Of a stretch of 64,000 nt of DNA, positions 22,652 through 31,880 are shown piece after piece. The position numbers and the translations under genes are program-made. The stretch comes from Saururus chinensis. Its lineage: Eukaryota > Streptophyta > Magnoliopsida > Piperales > Saururaceae. Location: the NCBI GenBank assembly GCA_035235625.1, contig CP141148.1, positions 25,917,057-25,981,056 on the forward strand. The letters are read 5' to 3'. Below the pieces are notes generated by a model. It saw only the letters and a program-made list of their open reading frames with translations. It did not search any database and was not told where the DNA came from. Position 1 is the stretch's first letter; every line of letters begins with the position of its first letter.

Positions 22652-23416
22652 CTATATGCACCCCAAAAAACCCCTTAGTACTAGTATCTCTCTTACCCCT
22701 TTGCATTTAATAAAATTTTCTCAGTATTCCCTAAACTGAAATTTTATTTTCCTTTTACTTTATGAACCCCCCTGCTTACTCATTGTTTACCCCTGTAGAG
22801 TCCTTATTCACCCCCGTATGTAACTTCATATATTATCGGGGGGCAATCATTGTGAGAGTCATTCAAGAAGTTATCTCATACAATATGTAGAGGTCTTACT
22901 CCCTTATGGTGGGTGCCCACCGTATAGAAATTCATACTTGTAAGGGAGTGCCCACTATGAGCATCATTCTAGAAGTTCTCTTGTGATTCACAGAGGCCTT
23001 ACTCCTTTGCGATGGGTACCCCCTATGTATAACTTCATACATTGTTAGGGGTCTTCTACGATGAGCTCTATTCCAGAAGTTTCCTTGTGGTTCATATAGA
23101 GGTCTTACTTTCTTGCGGTGGGCACCACCTATATATAACTTTGTACGTTATCAGGGGTGCTCACCATAAAAGTCAATCTATAAGTTATCTCGTACAATAC
23201 GTAGAGGCTTTAGTACCTCAAAGTAGGTGCCCACTATATAAAACTTCATACTGTGTTGAGGGATGCCCATTATGAGCACCATATTTTGTTATGGGTTTAA
23301 TTGGGGTAATAAGATAAAAAAATTTATGAGGGTAGATGGGGTACAAGAGAATTAAAAAAATACTTAAAATTTTCTCACTTATGGGATATTAAGAGGTTTT
23401 TTTAGGGTGCATATAG
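22652..23416. mobile_element. Putative inverted-repeat (MITE-like) element
   Basis: Left end CTATATGCACCCCAAAAAAC at 22652 and right end (reverse complement) CTATATGCACCCTAAAAAAA ending at 23416 form imperfect terminal inverted repeats of about 28 bp. A second matching pair, AAAATTTTCTCA, lies further in on the left and right in direct rather than inverted sense. The 765-bp interior carries a 105-bp tandem array. No clear target duplication beyond a possible TA. Superfamily not assigned. Confidence 0.5.
22816..23290. repeat. 105-bp tandem repeat, about 4.5 units
   Basis: Units start near 22816, 22922, 23025, 23131 and 23237 (last one partial). Each has the order: taacttcatac, then AGGGGTGCCCAC-like, then attctagaagtt, then agaggtcttactc, then gcggtgggtgccc. 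Units differ by perhaps 25-30 percent by eye, so the array is old. Confidence 0.85.
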
Positions 23417-23647
23417 ATATATTCTATTTTATATCCTATGTTTAAAGAAAAGTTAAATTCTCTTGTGTATTCTATCATCCATTTTAAAACCCACGATTCT
23501 GGTTTATATTATCAAATCAGGCATATAAAATACAAGATTTTAATATATATTTTAAAATAAAAAATATGAAATGCAACATGCTAAAGTACAGAACGACTAT
23601 CGCCCTAATTTCATACTCACCGTTCGACATCATGTTTAACTTTGTAT

Positions 23648-24340
23648 TCAACAACTTGTACAATTAATACATCTGCTTTTAGAACAGCCGGACCGGAGCG
23701 GCGCGCCGCAGAGGTCATCGTTGCCGTCGAATGATGCACAGTCGTACGAGGCAAAGATAGACGGGATGTTGCCAGAGAGGTGGTTGTTGGCAACGGAAAA
23801 GCGTTTGAGGCGTTTGAGGCGGGCCAGCTGGGGGGGGAGGGCGCCTGAGAGCTCGTTGTCGTCGAGGACCACGGTGTTGACATAGCGGCAATTGGCGAGC
23901 TCAGGGGGGATGGAGCCAGAAAGTCGGTTGTTAGAGAGATCAAGGTGGACTAAGTAGGGGAGCCACTTGCAGATCCCGGCGGGGATGGGGCCGGAGAGGT
24001 TGTTGCCGGAGAGGTCGAGGGTCTGGATGGAGACGCAGTACTGGAGGTCCGAGGGGATGGCGCCGGCCAGCGACATGGCCTGAAGGCGGAGGTCGATGAT
24101 ACGGTTCTCCAGCTCGTTCCAGCAGGTGACACCACTGAACTTGCAGATGAATCCGACGGGGGCGGCTGAGTTGGAGAAGTCCCAGCTGGAGAGCTTCCCT
24201 TGCGGGTCTTGCAGCGAGCGCTTCACCCCAGTTAGGCACCGGACGTCATCCTCCTTTGCCGCAGACGCCACACCAGCCAAGGAGCTGAGGAAGGAGAAGA
24301 GGATGACAGCAAGAAACCCTTCACCCAATTTTGACCCCAT
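23648..24340 (-). CDS. BIR-type LRR ectodomain, no kinase (truncated or secreted)
   Basis: One uninterrupted 230-codon frame. Residues 1-27 form a signal peptide (MGSKLGEGFLAVILFSFLSS...GVASA). An N-terminal LRR cap follows with DVRCLTGVKRSLQDPQGKLS and SGVTCWNELENRI, then about four to five LRRs (LDLSGNNLSGPIP, LDLSNNRLSGSIP, LDDNELSGALP) and FDGNDDLCGAPLRSGC. This is the ectodomain of the BIR/At1g27190-like pseudokinase receptors that regulate BAK1 at the plasma membrane. In family members a transmembrane helix and kinase follow; here the frame ends after 11 unrelated, Cys-rich residues (SKSRCINCTSC) and AT-rich DNA follows. GC content is far above the flanks. It is either a 3'-truncated pseudogene or an ectodomain-only secreted protein; the open frame is undamaged. 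Confidence 0.85.
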   Translation of the reverse strand: MGSKLGEGFLAVILFSFLSSLAGVASAAKEDDVRCLTGVKRSLQDPQGKLSSWDFSNSAAPVGFICKFSGVTCWNELENRIIDLRLQAMSLAGAIPSDLQYCVSIQTLDLSGNNLSGPIPAGICKWLPYLVHLDLSNNRLSGSIPPELANCRYVNTVVLDDNELSGALPPQLARLKRLKRFSVANNHLSGNIPSIFASYDCASFDGNDDLCGAPLRSGCSKSRCINCTSC

Positions 24341-25082
24341 CTGAATCTTGGATCCCTTTTGGAGAAATTGGGATCTGGGTTTTGGTTGGTATGGGAGAAA
24401 CTGGTCAAATTTTGAACCAGACGCAATCAGATGGTTATGGAGGTAGTTGCTGCCGATTCAGCTGGAGGAGGGAGAGGCCGGAACAGAAACACTAGTTCTA
24501 GAGTAAATATATCAAAGGTGGTTGGGGCCTTCTAGCATAAAGAAAGGATCATCTCTTCTTCTTTAACCAAACGGCTGCTGCATTCTTGAGTTTGATTTGG
24601 CTTCATTTGTTAGGGTTTAATCTTATTTTATTTATGATACATCATCATTGGGCATTTGGTCATGGATGTTTTTCTTCAAAATTCCGTGTAGTGAAGATAC
24701 AGGGAAAGTTCTACCAAAGAAAATACATGACAAATTACTTAATTCAGAGAGTGTTTTCACAATCTGACCTTATTAAAGGTAGGTCACATCTCCGGCCAAA
24801 GTCAAGTCGTCTAGCGTTCGGCAGTCTATGATAATTCCCTCCTGTTTTTTCTTTGGCACTTCTATGATATTTCCTCCCCCTTGCCCGCAACATCATTTGG
24901 TAATCAAAGGGACCCAAACAAATACCATATTTTTTTTATGGTACTTGGCTAAAAAAGTTAATATTTTATGTTTTCTAGATTTTAAACAAAAAAATCATAT
25001 ATTTATTTTAGGACAAAATTACCCTTAGGTTTTAAATAAATTTATTGACTATATATATTATAATTAATACTAAAATAGTGCG
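24341..25082. other. 5' flank of the BIR-like gene and unassigned sequence
   Basis: Immediately upstream (minus sense) is a plausible 5' leader to about 24500. The rest is AT-rich with no recognised gene or repeat. The left edge of MULE copy B is somewhere near 25080 but no terminal repeat was found. Confidence 0.3.
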
Positions 25083-25342
25083 GCATCATTTTAATGGGGA
25101 GGATTCATCGGCGACAGTCAAAAGTTGCTGGTGGGTGGTGATCGACAGTGACTCATTGACGAGTTTCGTTATATAGTAAAACCCATTTTTTTACACTTCA
25201 GAAGTTGTTTAGGGATCAAAAAGTTTCATTTCAGCGGATCTGATCACTTTTTAACCTCGTGATAGATAGGATTATTATTTTTATATATTACAATGGAGAG
25301 GTAGGTAATTGTGACGTGTAAATAGGTGGAAATGCGTAGTTG

Positions 25343-26121
25343 ATGAATATTGATCCGTCAGTGAAGTTCGGCGAGCTATTGTTTCATGTTAAAGAACAAC
25401 TTGTCGTCAATGGTAATGTGACTTTGAAGTATTTAATTATATCTTCCCAATTATCAACTATATATGAATTAGAAGACGATAAGGATATGTAATCAGTATT
25501 TTTTATTTATAAGAAAGCAAATAAGAAGGTGTTATCATTGTATTCCAAGATGAAAAAGCCCGACAACAGTGACAAATCATCATCAGTAGAAATGAACTAG
25601 ACATGTAATAAAGCTAAATCACCAGTAGTAATTGCTCCCTCAACTCTAACTTCAGGTTACATATGGTAGTCAATAATACACAATTCACTTTTGAAACTGT
25701 CAGGTAACAATCAATTTTAGATTACACGACGTGTACTTTATCGTGTACTCGATCACATGATATTTAACCTGCCATGTTCAGTTCAAAGAATATTGTGTGA
25801 AGAAAAAATATGATAGTTATAATATCACATAACTAATTATGTGAAATACATATACGATATAACATTAATTCTTTTTAGCGTAGATGTAATAACATGACCT
25901 ATATACACATTTTGTTATCAATAACACGATATTATTTGTAAATGTGTAACCGAATACACGATGTCAAATTATACAGCATATTGATTAACACATTAATACC
26001 CAATGTAGATTGGGAGAACCGGGAAATTTGAACTCAACAAATCTATGCCATTCTTCTTACAACAATCAATGCCTACAAAACTTGTGATATAGGTCAATCA
26101 GACTGGACTAGAAGAAATGTC
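25343..26121 (+). pseudogene. MULE N-terminal ORF relic, copy B
   Basis: A 49-codon frame from the ATG at 25343 begins MNIDPSVKFGELLFHVKEQL and ends ELEDDKDM before a TAA near 25490. Further protein-like sequence follows (FFIYKKANKKVLSLYSKMKK). The pattern, a small ubiquitin-like/PB1-like start with an acidic DED motif, is what MULE transposase genes commonly have at the N-terminus. Palindrome-rich AT sequence (25700-25990), perhaps an intron, follows. The continuation after the LTR insertion is at 31657. Confidence 0.5.
25700..25990. repeat. Palindrome cluster in the 5' part of MULE copy B
   Basis: Contains good copies of the TCGTGTTATCGATAACACGA-like motif at 25740-25761 (both half-sites and the central TCGA present) and 25911-25932 (TTATCAATAACACGAT), plus half-sites at 25720-25735 and near 25960. 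It shows that the array also occupies the region before the transposase. Confidence 0.75.
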
Positions 26122-26430
26122 TGTAATGATCCGCTTTTCAATTATGCCCAACCCGAGGTGTTAGGGTATTTCAAGGGATGGAATCCCTGTATTTAGATAG
26201 AGCTCGAAGAGACGAGCTTAACAAATTGAAGAACACGCAAAATGGAGGTCGGGAGCAAAAATTATGACCTTGAGAAACGTACCACATGGGAAGAACCCAC
26301 TTAAAAAGAGAGGGATAACCTACCCATATATGGTCTTGTTTCGAAGGGCTCGTTGATATGAGTCCATCGGTACCAAGAACAAGCGATTCCGACTTCGAGG
26401 TAGGAAGTTATTGCATGTTGAAGTTTGAAT

Positions 26431-26480
26431 ATTTTTTAATTAAAATAATATAAAAAAATATATTATTTTAATTAAAAAAT
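26431..26480. repeat. Perfect 21-bp AT hairpin
   Basis: Arms 26431-26451 and 26460-26480 are exact inverted repeats made only of A and T, with an 8-nt loop. It lies in the 3' part of the F2 LTR and was not seen at the matching place in the other F2 copy. Confidence 0.9.
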
Positions 26481-26667
26481 GACAGAATAGCTGGCGTCAA
26501 CCGCGCCACTTGATGCGCTTCGTAGCCACGCAGCACGGGCCCTACCCGAATTGAACCCAGTCCAAGGGACGGTCGAAGTACACAGGGGCGACGAATTGTT
26601 AAGTTGCAGAAGACTTGCCCTTCTAACGGGTACCACACACACGGAGTAGCGCACCGCTTCATATTTG

Positions 26668-29600
26668 TGTAAGGGAAATAAGTAAAAATGTAAAGGATAT
26701 TAAATCTAAAATTCGTCCTCCAGTCTCAACCCACAAGCTTAAAACACTAAGCAAACAAATATGACTCTAATCATAATATTTGAAACAAATCTAAAGCCAC
26801 CAAGGCAATGGAGTATAGAACAAAGTTAACCAAAATATGAAGTTCTAGTAAAATATCAGAATAAATTAGAAAATATAGTAAAGTCTCTCTTGGCTTTTGC
26901 CTACGCTTGATATCCTCCACATGCTCCTCGTACAAAGGAACCTGATCATCTGCATGTCACACCATGCAACCCCAAAACATAAAACACAGAAAACCGGGGT
27001 GAGCATAACTCAGTTGGTTTTGAATGCTGAAATGGTAAATCAGAAAACAACCATGATATTCAACATAGTTTATCATATCAACATTTAATATAATATCTCA
27101 TTTTTTATTACTTTCCCTTATCTTAACCATACTTACCTATAAGTAACTATCATGCATGAAAGTATCTTAAACACACTATTCGTAGCACGAATAATCACAT
27201 CATAACATAAAAATTTATCCTGCATGAAGAGTGTCTCTAGCATACCATATAGATTCATGCATATCTATTCTCCTTCATAAACATTCATCCTGCATGACAA
27301 GTATCTAACACACTATACATATCCATGCATGTTCATAAACAACCATCCTACATGAAAAGTGTCTCACACACACTAGCATATCATGCATATCCATAACCAT
27401 TCAACCTACATGAGAAGTGTCTCTAACACAATCACATCAAGCATACCCATAAACATTAAACCTGCATGAGAAGTGTCTCTAACATACTATCATAACCATG
27501 CATATCGATAAAAACATCAACCCTGTTTAATCGGCCAAAGGTTAAGCTGTCCATGCTTGCTTCAGACAATCCCTGATTGGAAAGTCTGAAAGAATTACGC
27601 AGTTTAGGTAAATTTCCTAACATGGAAAATTACCCCCTAGTAAGCTGGTGCACTCGGCTACATTAACCTGGATTCTCAAGGTCCAGATGGTCTTAATAGT
27701 TTTGATCTTCTTATAGCATTACTGCTCTTCTCAACCCGGGGAGGAACACCATCTTCGAGGGACGTAAAACCCTATCCATTCGGATGAAAAAACCTATCCT
27801 TTCGGACGTAAAACTTAATTGATAAGCCTCCGATCGATTAACCCGACAAGTAATATCACACAATTGCATCCAATCAATCAATCCACGGCTAATCTCGAAA
27901 AAATCTCATACGTAAATCCATCTCATGATGCTTGCAACATGGTACATATGTGAGCAATAATTACATCAGATCTAATTCATTAAATGTGCTCCCATCAACC
28001 ACACATGCATCTTTTCTAGTCTTAAGGTTCAACATTCACCGTAATTACCCCCACATGTGTGTGTAAATGATAGTAGTATTCAATCCTAAGCATATGGACA
28101 TGCATTGTGAACAACCTATCAACATACTACACACATGCTTATTGAAAGTAAATCATGACTTCTTACTGAAATTATGGGTAAAAACCATCGAAAAACACAA
28201 TTCGAGTCAAATGTAACCTCACGCTAGACTTAAGTAAGTATATTCATTACTACACTTTAAGCTAAACATGGCGCCATCATTTACCCATGATTTAATCATA
28301 ATATGTGAAGGCATACAAATCCATTATCATGCTATAAACTTACTAGAATCCTAAGTAAAACATGAAGGATCACTCAACATGAATTTAGGATAGGAAATTA
28401 TAACTTACTCAACCGAATAACATGTAATCCACTTTGCACTTTAACATCATCATAGCTCTCAACATAATATTCATGTCCTCACAGTAGCATTTCTAAGTAT
28501 AAATCACTCAGCATAATCATAATAAATAGTATTTAAGAAATAGAACATGAAAATGAGCAAAATTAGTAAAATGACAAACTGTCATTTTGGCGTTCGATCG
28601 GCCTGAAGGGCCATTCGATAGCCTACCATTTTGATAGGCCTGTATGACCATTCGAATGCCAACACAGTGGTTCTGATTTGTCTTCTTCCTTGCGAACTCA
28701 AAACCGAAACTTTACAAAATCACCATGAACATTCAAATCTCACACTCAAACATCATAATAATGAAATCCAAGCTTAGTAAATGGTAAATCTAGTCATTTA
28801 TTAACTAAAGCACGAAGAAATCGCAAGAAATATTAAACTTTACATAACCCACCATTAAATCTCAACTTCATGAAAACCCACATAAAACTTCACCAAACAT
28901 CAAATCCGAAATCACACACCTATTTTGGAAGAAAACCCTTACCTTCAGTGAGTTTCTTTACTTGAAATCGCCGCTCCAACTCTTTCAAATTCCTACCCAC
29001 AATAGGGTTTTGTTAATACTTATATAAATCCGCTTAAAAAATGCCTAAATCACTTGAAAACTTATAGACCTGGGGTTTATTTAGTTCAAAAAAGAAAATC
29101 CCTTTCTTGAAGGTTTGAAATAGGGTCAAAATCAGAAGCTTTAGTGGTAAAAATCAAGATTAATCCTTGCAACAAGATGGGATTTAGAAAGTTCAGGAGA
29201 AACCCTAGGTAATTAATAAAAAATTAAGCTAATCTTTACCTTAATCGTTTTTCCTTCTTTAGAAATGGAGATTAGGGTCTCCTAAGCTCTAAATTTCAGC
29301 CTTCCCAAATGGGAATGAGGTTGTGCCTTTCTATTTATAGTAGGTATTATGGTAGACTTAATAAGAGTGTGAGGTACAAATAGAATTTAACACTAACAAT
29401 AGAAAATTTATTCATTTTAAGCCCAAAATGAAGTCTAAAATTTTTGAAACCTTAATTACTGTCATAAGATATTTTTAGGGTCTTGTGGGACACATTATCC
29501 CAATTTACAAGCGTGGGGCCCATGGTGGGTCCTGCCCCCTAAATTTTTGGTAAAATAGTAAAAAATCAAAAAAATTTAAATTAACTTATCTTAACATAAA

Positions 29601-29739
29601 AACCATTAAAGTAAATAAGTTTTGATTAAAACCATTGTTAACCACCTTAAATTCGAAAATAAGTCAAAATTGACCAAATTTAACATTAAACCACACAATA
29701 ACATCTAAATAAATTGGTTTAGAGTTTAGGGATCTTACA
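26668..29739 (-). mobile_element. 3' LTR of the chromovirus-like remnant (family F4)
   Basis: Starts TGTAAGATCCCTAAACTC on the minus strand at 29739, directly after the purine tract AAAGGAGGGAAGGA. The low end at about 26668 is inferred only from a TGTAAGG motif. About 3.07 kb. It contains a minisatellite (27120-27530), a TTCGAA/TTCGATCG palindrome cluster (28591-28658) and sequence resembling F1 LTRs in layout. Confidence 0.65.
27120..27530. repeat. About 60-bp minisatellite in the F4 LTR
   Basis: Roughly six to seven units of 55-65 bp, each with catgcatatccataaacat and CCTGCATGAGAAGTGTCTCT followed by aacacacta. Moderately diverged. Confidence 0.75.
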
Positions 29740-29753
29740 TCCTTCCCTCCTTT

Positions 29754-30335
29754 AGGAATTTTGGTTCCCCAAAATTTACTAATGATCGGCGGTAAAAAAG
29801 TTAGGGTACTTCTCTCTTACTTCATCTTCCTGCTCCGAAGTGGCTTCTTCAACTTTATGATTTCACCATAGAACCTTCACTAGTGGAATCACTTTATGTC
29901 AGAGAGTCTTCTCCTTTCTATCCAAGATACAAGCTGGTGCTTCCACATAAGATAGGTCCTCCCTCAACTCCCATGGTTTGAAATCCAATATGTGAGAAGG
30001 ATCAGGCTCATACTTCTAAAGAAGTGACACGTGGAACACATTATGGATGTTCTCAAGCCGAGGAGGTAGAGCCACCCGATAAGCCGAGGCACCAATACGC
30101 TCCAAGATTTTGAATGGACCAATGAATCTAGGAGACAATTTACCTCTTTGGCCAAATTGTACGACACCACGGGATGGAGATATTTTGATAAATACATGAT
30201 CACCGACATTAAACTCAACTCTTGTCGTTGTTTGTTAGCATAGCACTTTTACCGACTCTACGCCGTTTGCAACCTCTCCCAATTAAGTTGGATCTTCTCC
30301 ACTGATTGTTGAACAAGATTAGGACCGGCAAGGAG
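29754..30335 (-). pseudogene. Gypsy integrase C-terminal remnant
   Basis: Minus-strand translation shows the conserved tail of chromovirus integrases: a QLNWERL-type motif, [36 protein letters not shown] and [20 protein letters not shown], with the HNVFHVS near 30030. A chromodomain-like end may follow. It is truncated upstream and carries a few breaks. Fossil; no function expected. Confidence 0.85.
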
Positions 30336-30339
30336 ATGT

Positions 30340-31000
30340 TCCCCGGCCTCACTCTAACAAAGGGGGCTCCATCCTCTAACATTGGGTCGCATCGAGAGAC
30401 ATGGCCCGGAGTAGAGGAGACCCCATCCTTCACTGAAGGGCCACACAACGTGAGAAACACCTCGAGGAAGAGGACATTCTGTCCGTGGCCTACGAGCATA
30501 GAAAAAGAAAAGAGTCTCCAGGTAAGGGGTTTTATTCGCGGCCTACAGGCACGCTACGTGTTAAGTGTCACCGGGAAGGGGGAGGATCAGCCGAGGCTAG
30601 AGGAGGCTTTGTCGGCCACCCACCTGCCCGAAGAGAGAGAAACAGTCAGGGAAAGAGGAGGCTCTGTTCTCAGTCAATGGGCCACATTGAGGGAGGTGGC
30701 CCATAATAGGGGAGGCTCCGTCCTCCATAGAATGACCACGTAGTATGAGGAATAACCCCGAGTAAAGGGAGATACTGTCTGCCGCCCACGGGTGCAGAGA
30801 GAAGGATCTTCAGGAAAGGGGAAGGTTTTGTCCATAGCCTCCGACGCAATGGGAGAAATGTGCTGGAGCTAGAGGAGGCTCTATCCTCTGCCTCCAGATC
30901 GGAAGGGGAGGATGCCCAGAACGAACGAACATTTCCGAACGCCGCTACTTCTCGGGTTATCAGGGGAGTAAGCATTTATAGCCTTCCCATTTTAATTATA
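30340..31000. repeat. About 60-bp minisatellite in the F2 LTR
   Basis: About ten degenerate units containing words like gaggctctgtcctcc, GGCCCA and AGTGAGAAACACCTC. The same array (reverse complement) is at 37080-37480 in the other F2 LTR. It explains the spurious open frame across 30306-30743. Confidence 0.75.
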
Positions 31001-31656
31001 GAACTGCATGTGCTAATTAGGAGGTGTGCTATGATATGATCCATTGTGTTATGTTATGTTATGCCTTTCCGTTATGTTTTAATATGCGTGGATATGATAT
31101 GTGATTAGTCTCGCTCTAGGGTAGAGCGAGTCGTGTGGTGTGTTGGGTCTAATTTTGGGGTAGATCAAGACGTATGAATATGTTTAGATCCACTCTGGGG
31201 TAGAGTGGGACATGTGATGATGTCCATGTGATGCTCGGCTCTATGATAGAGTGAGATGTGTGTTTCTGGTGTTTTATAGGCTTCCGTATGACTCCAATTA
31301 AATATTCGGTGAAACATATTTATTCATATTTGTTTTTGTATAGCTTGATGTATGTAATAGCCGTTAGGCAATATTCGATGGTATCGGAGTATCATCGTAG
31401 ATGTTATCCGATGCATATGTAGGCAACCAATGGCAAGACAACATTGGCATGATCCGAATTAAATATAAAAATAGGTTTGTTTTAGCCTATGCGCAATAGA
31501 GCGCTAAAGTTCCATAGTGCGTAGAGGAAAGTAACGACTCTCGTACTCAGAGTCCGCCACTCCTAGTTTTATGTTTTTACATTTTGGGTTACCCACAGTT
31601 TGGGTTACCCCCTGTGAACCCCCGGCAAGGGTCAGTTTCTAGGTCGGGGCTTTACA

Positions 31657-31880
31657 ATGTCGCCAACGATGGGTGCGATATGGACTTCATTTGATAACTA
31701 TGAACCCCCATACAACCCTTGTAATTACAATGACAGAGAATTTGAAGAAGTGTAGGGTGATATTCAATGAAACGTGAATGACATAATTGACATGGAAAGT
31801 ATGTCCAACCATGAAGAATTCGGACACAACGAGGTACCCAGTAATTTTGACAATGAGGCTGAGGCATTGGGTGTTGTTTG
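31657..31880 (+). pseudogene. MULE transposase N-terminal fragment, copy B
   Basis: Between the F2 nest and the F1 LTR, a plus-strand protein-like stretch reads MGAIWTSFDNYEPPYNPCNY, then after stops DIIDMESMSNHEEFGHNEV and NFDNEAEAL. It is acidic and Asn-rich. It should continue the ORF of 25343-26121 and precede the transposase part at 34670. I do not recognise a domain. Confidence 0.4.

Larger units (their letters stand above)
26668..30335 (-). mobile_element. Truncated chromovirus-like (Tekay/Del type) Ty3/gypsy remnant
   Basis: Minus strand: a C-terminal integrase remnant (about 29760-30335), a polypurine tract (29740-29753) and a 3' LTR (about 26668-29739). All upstream parts are missing. 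It is nested in the F2 LTR. The upstream end is an abrupt join to F2 sequence near 30335, so no target duplication can be checked. Broken and old. Confidence 0.75.
26122..31656 (-). mobile_element. F2 solo LTR (TSD ATGTC) split by a nested chromovirus-like remnant
   Basis: Minus orientation: the start (TGTAAAGCCCCGACC on the minus strand) is at 31656 and the end (GGATCATTACA) at 26122. The direct repeat ATGTC lies at 26117-26121 and 31657-31661. The outer parts, 30340-31656 and 26122-26667, together about 1.86 kb, match the reverse complement of the 1.95-kb solo LTR at 36260-38206, minus roughly 200 bp. The middle (about 26668-30335) is a different element. So this is one F2 LTR, inserted in the MULE, that later received a nested insertion. 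Confidence 0.85.

Noticed and set aside
30306-30743. 145-codon plus-strand frame
   Set aside because: Falls entirely in the degenerate 60-bp array of the F2 LTR and at the integrase remnant edge; the protein is repetitive by virtue of the DNA repeat.
26122-31656. First reading as one complete gypsy element with two LTRs
   Set aside because: The sequence at 29739 is a different LTR family from the outer ends, and the outer parts add up to one F2 LTR. The TSD belongs to an F2 solo LTR that was later invaded.
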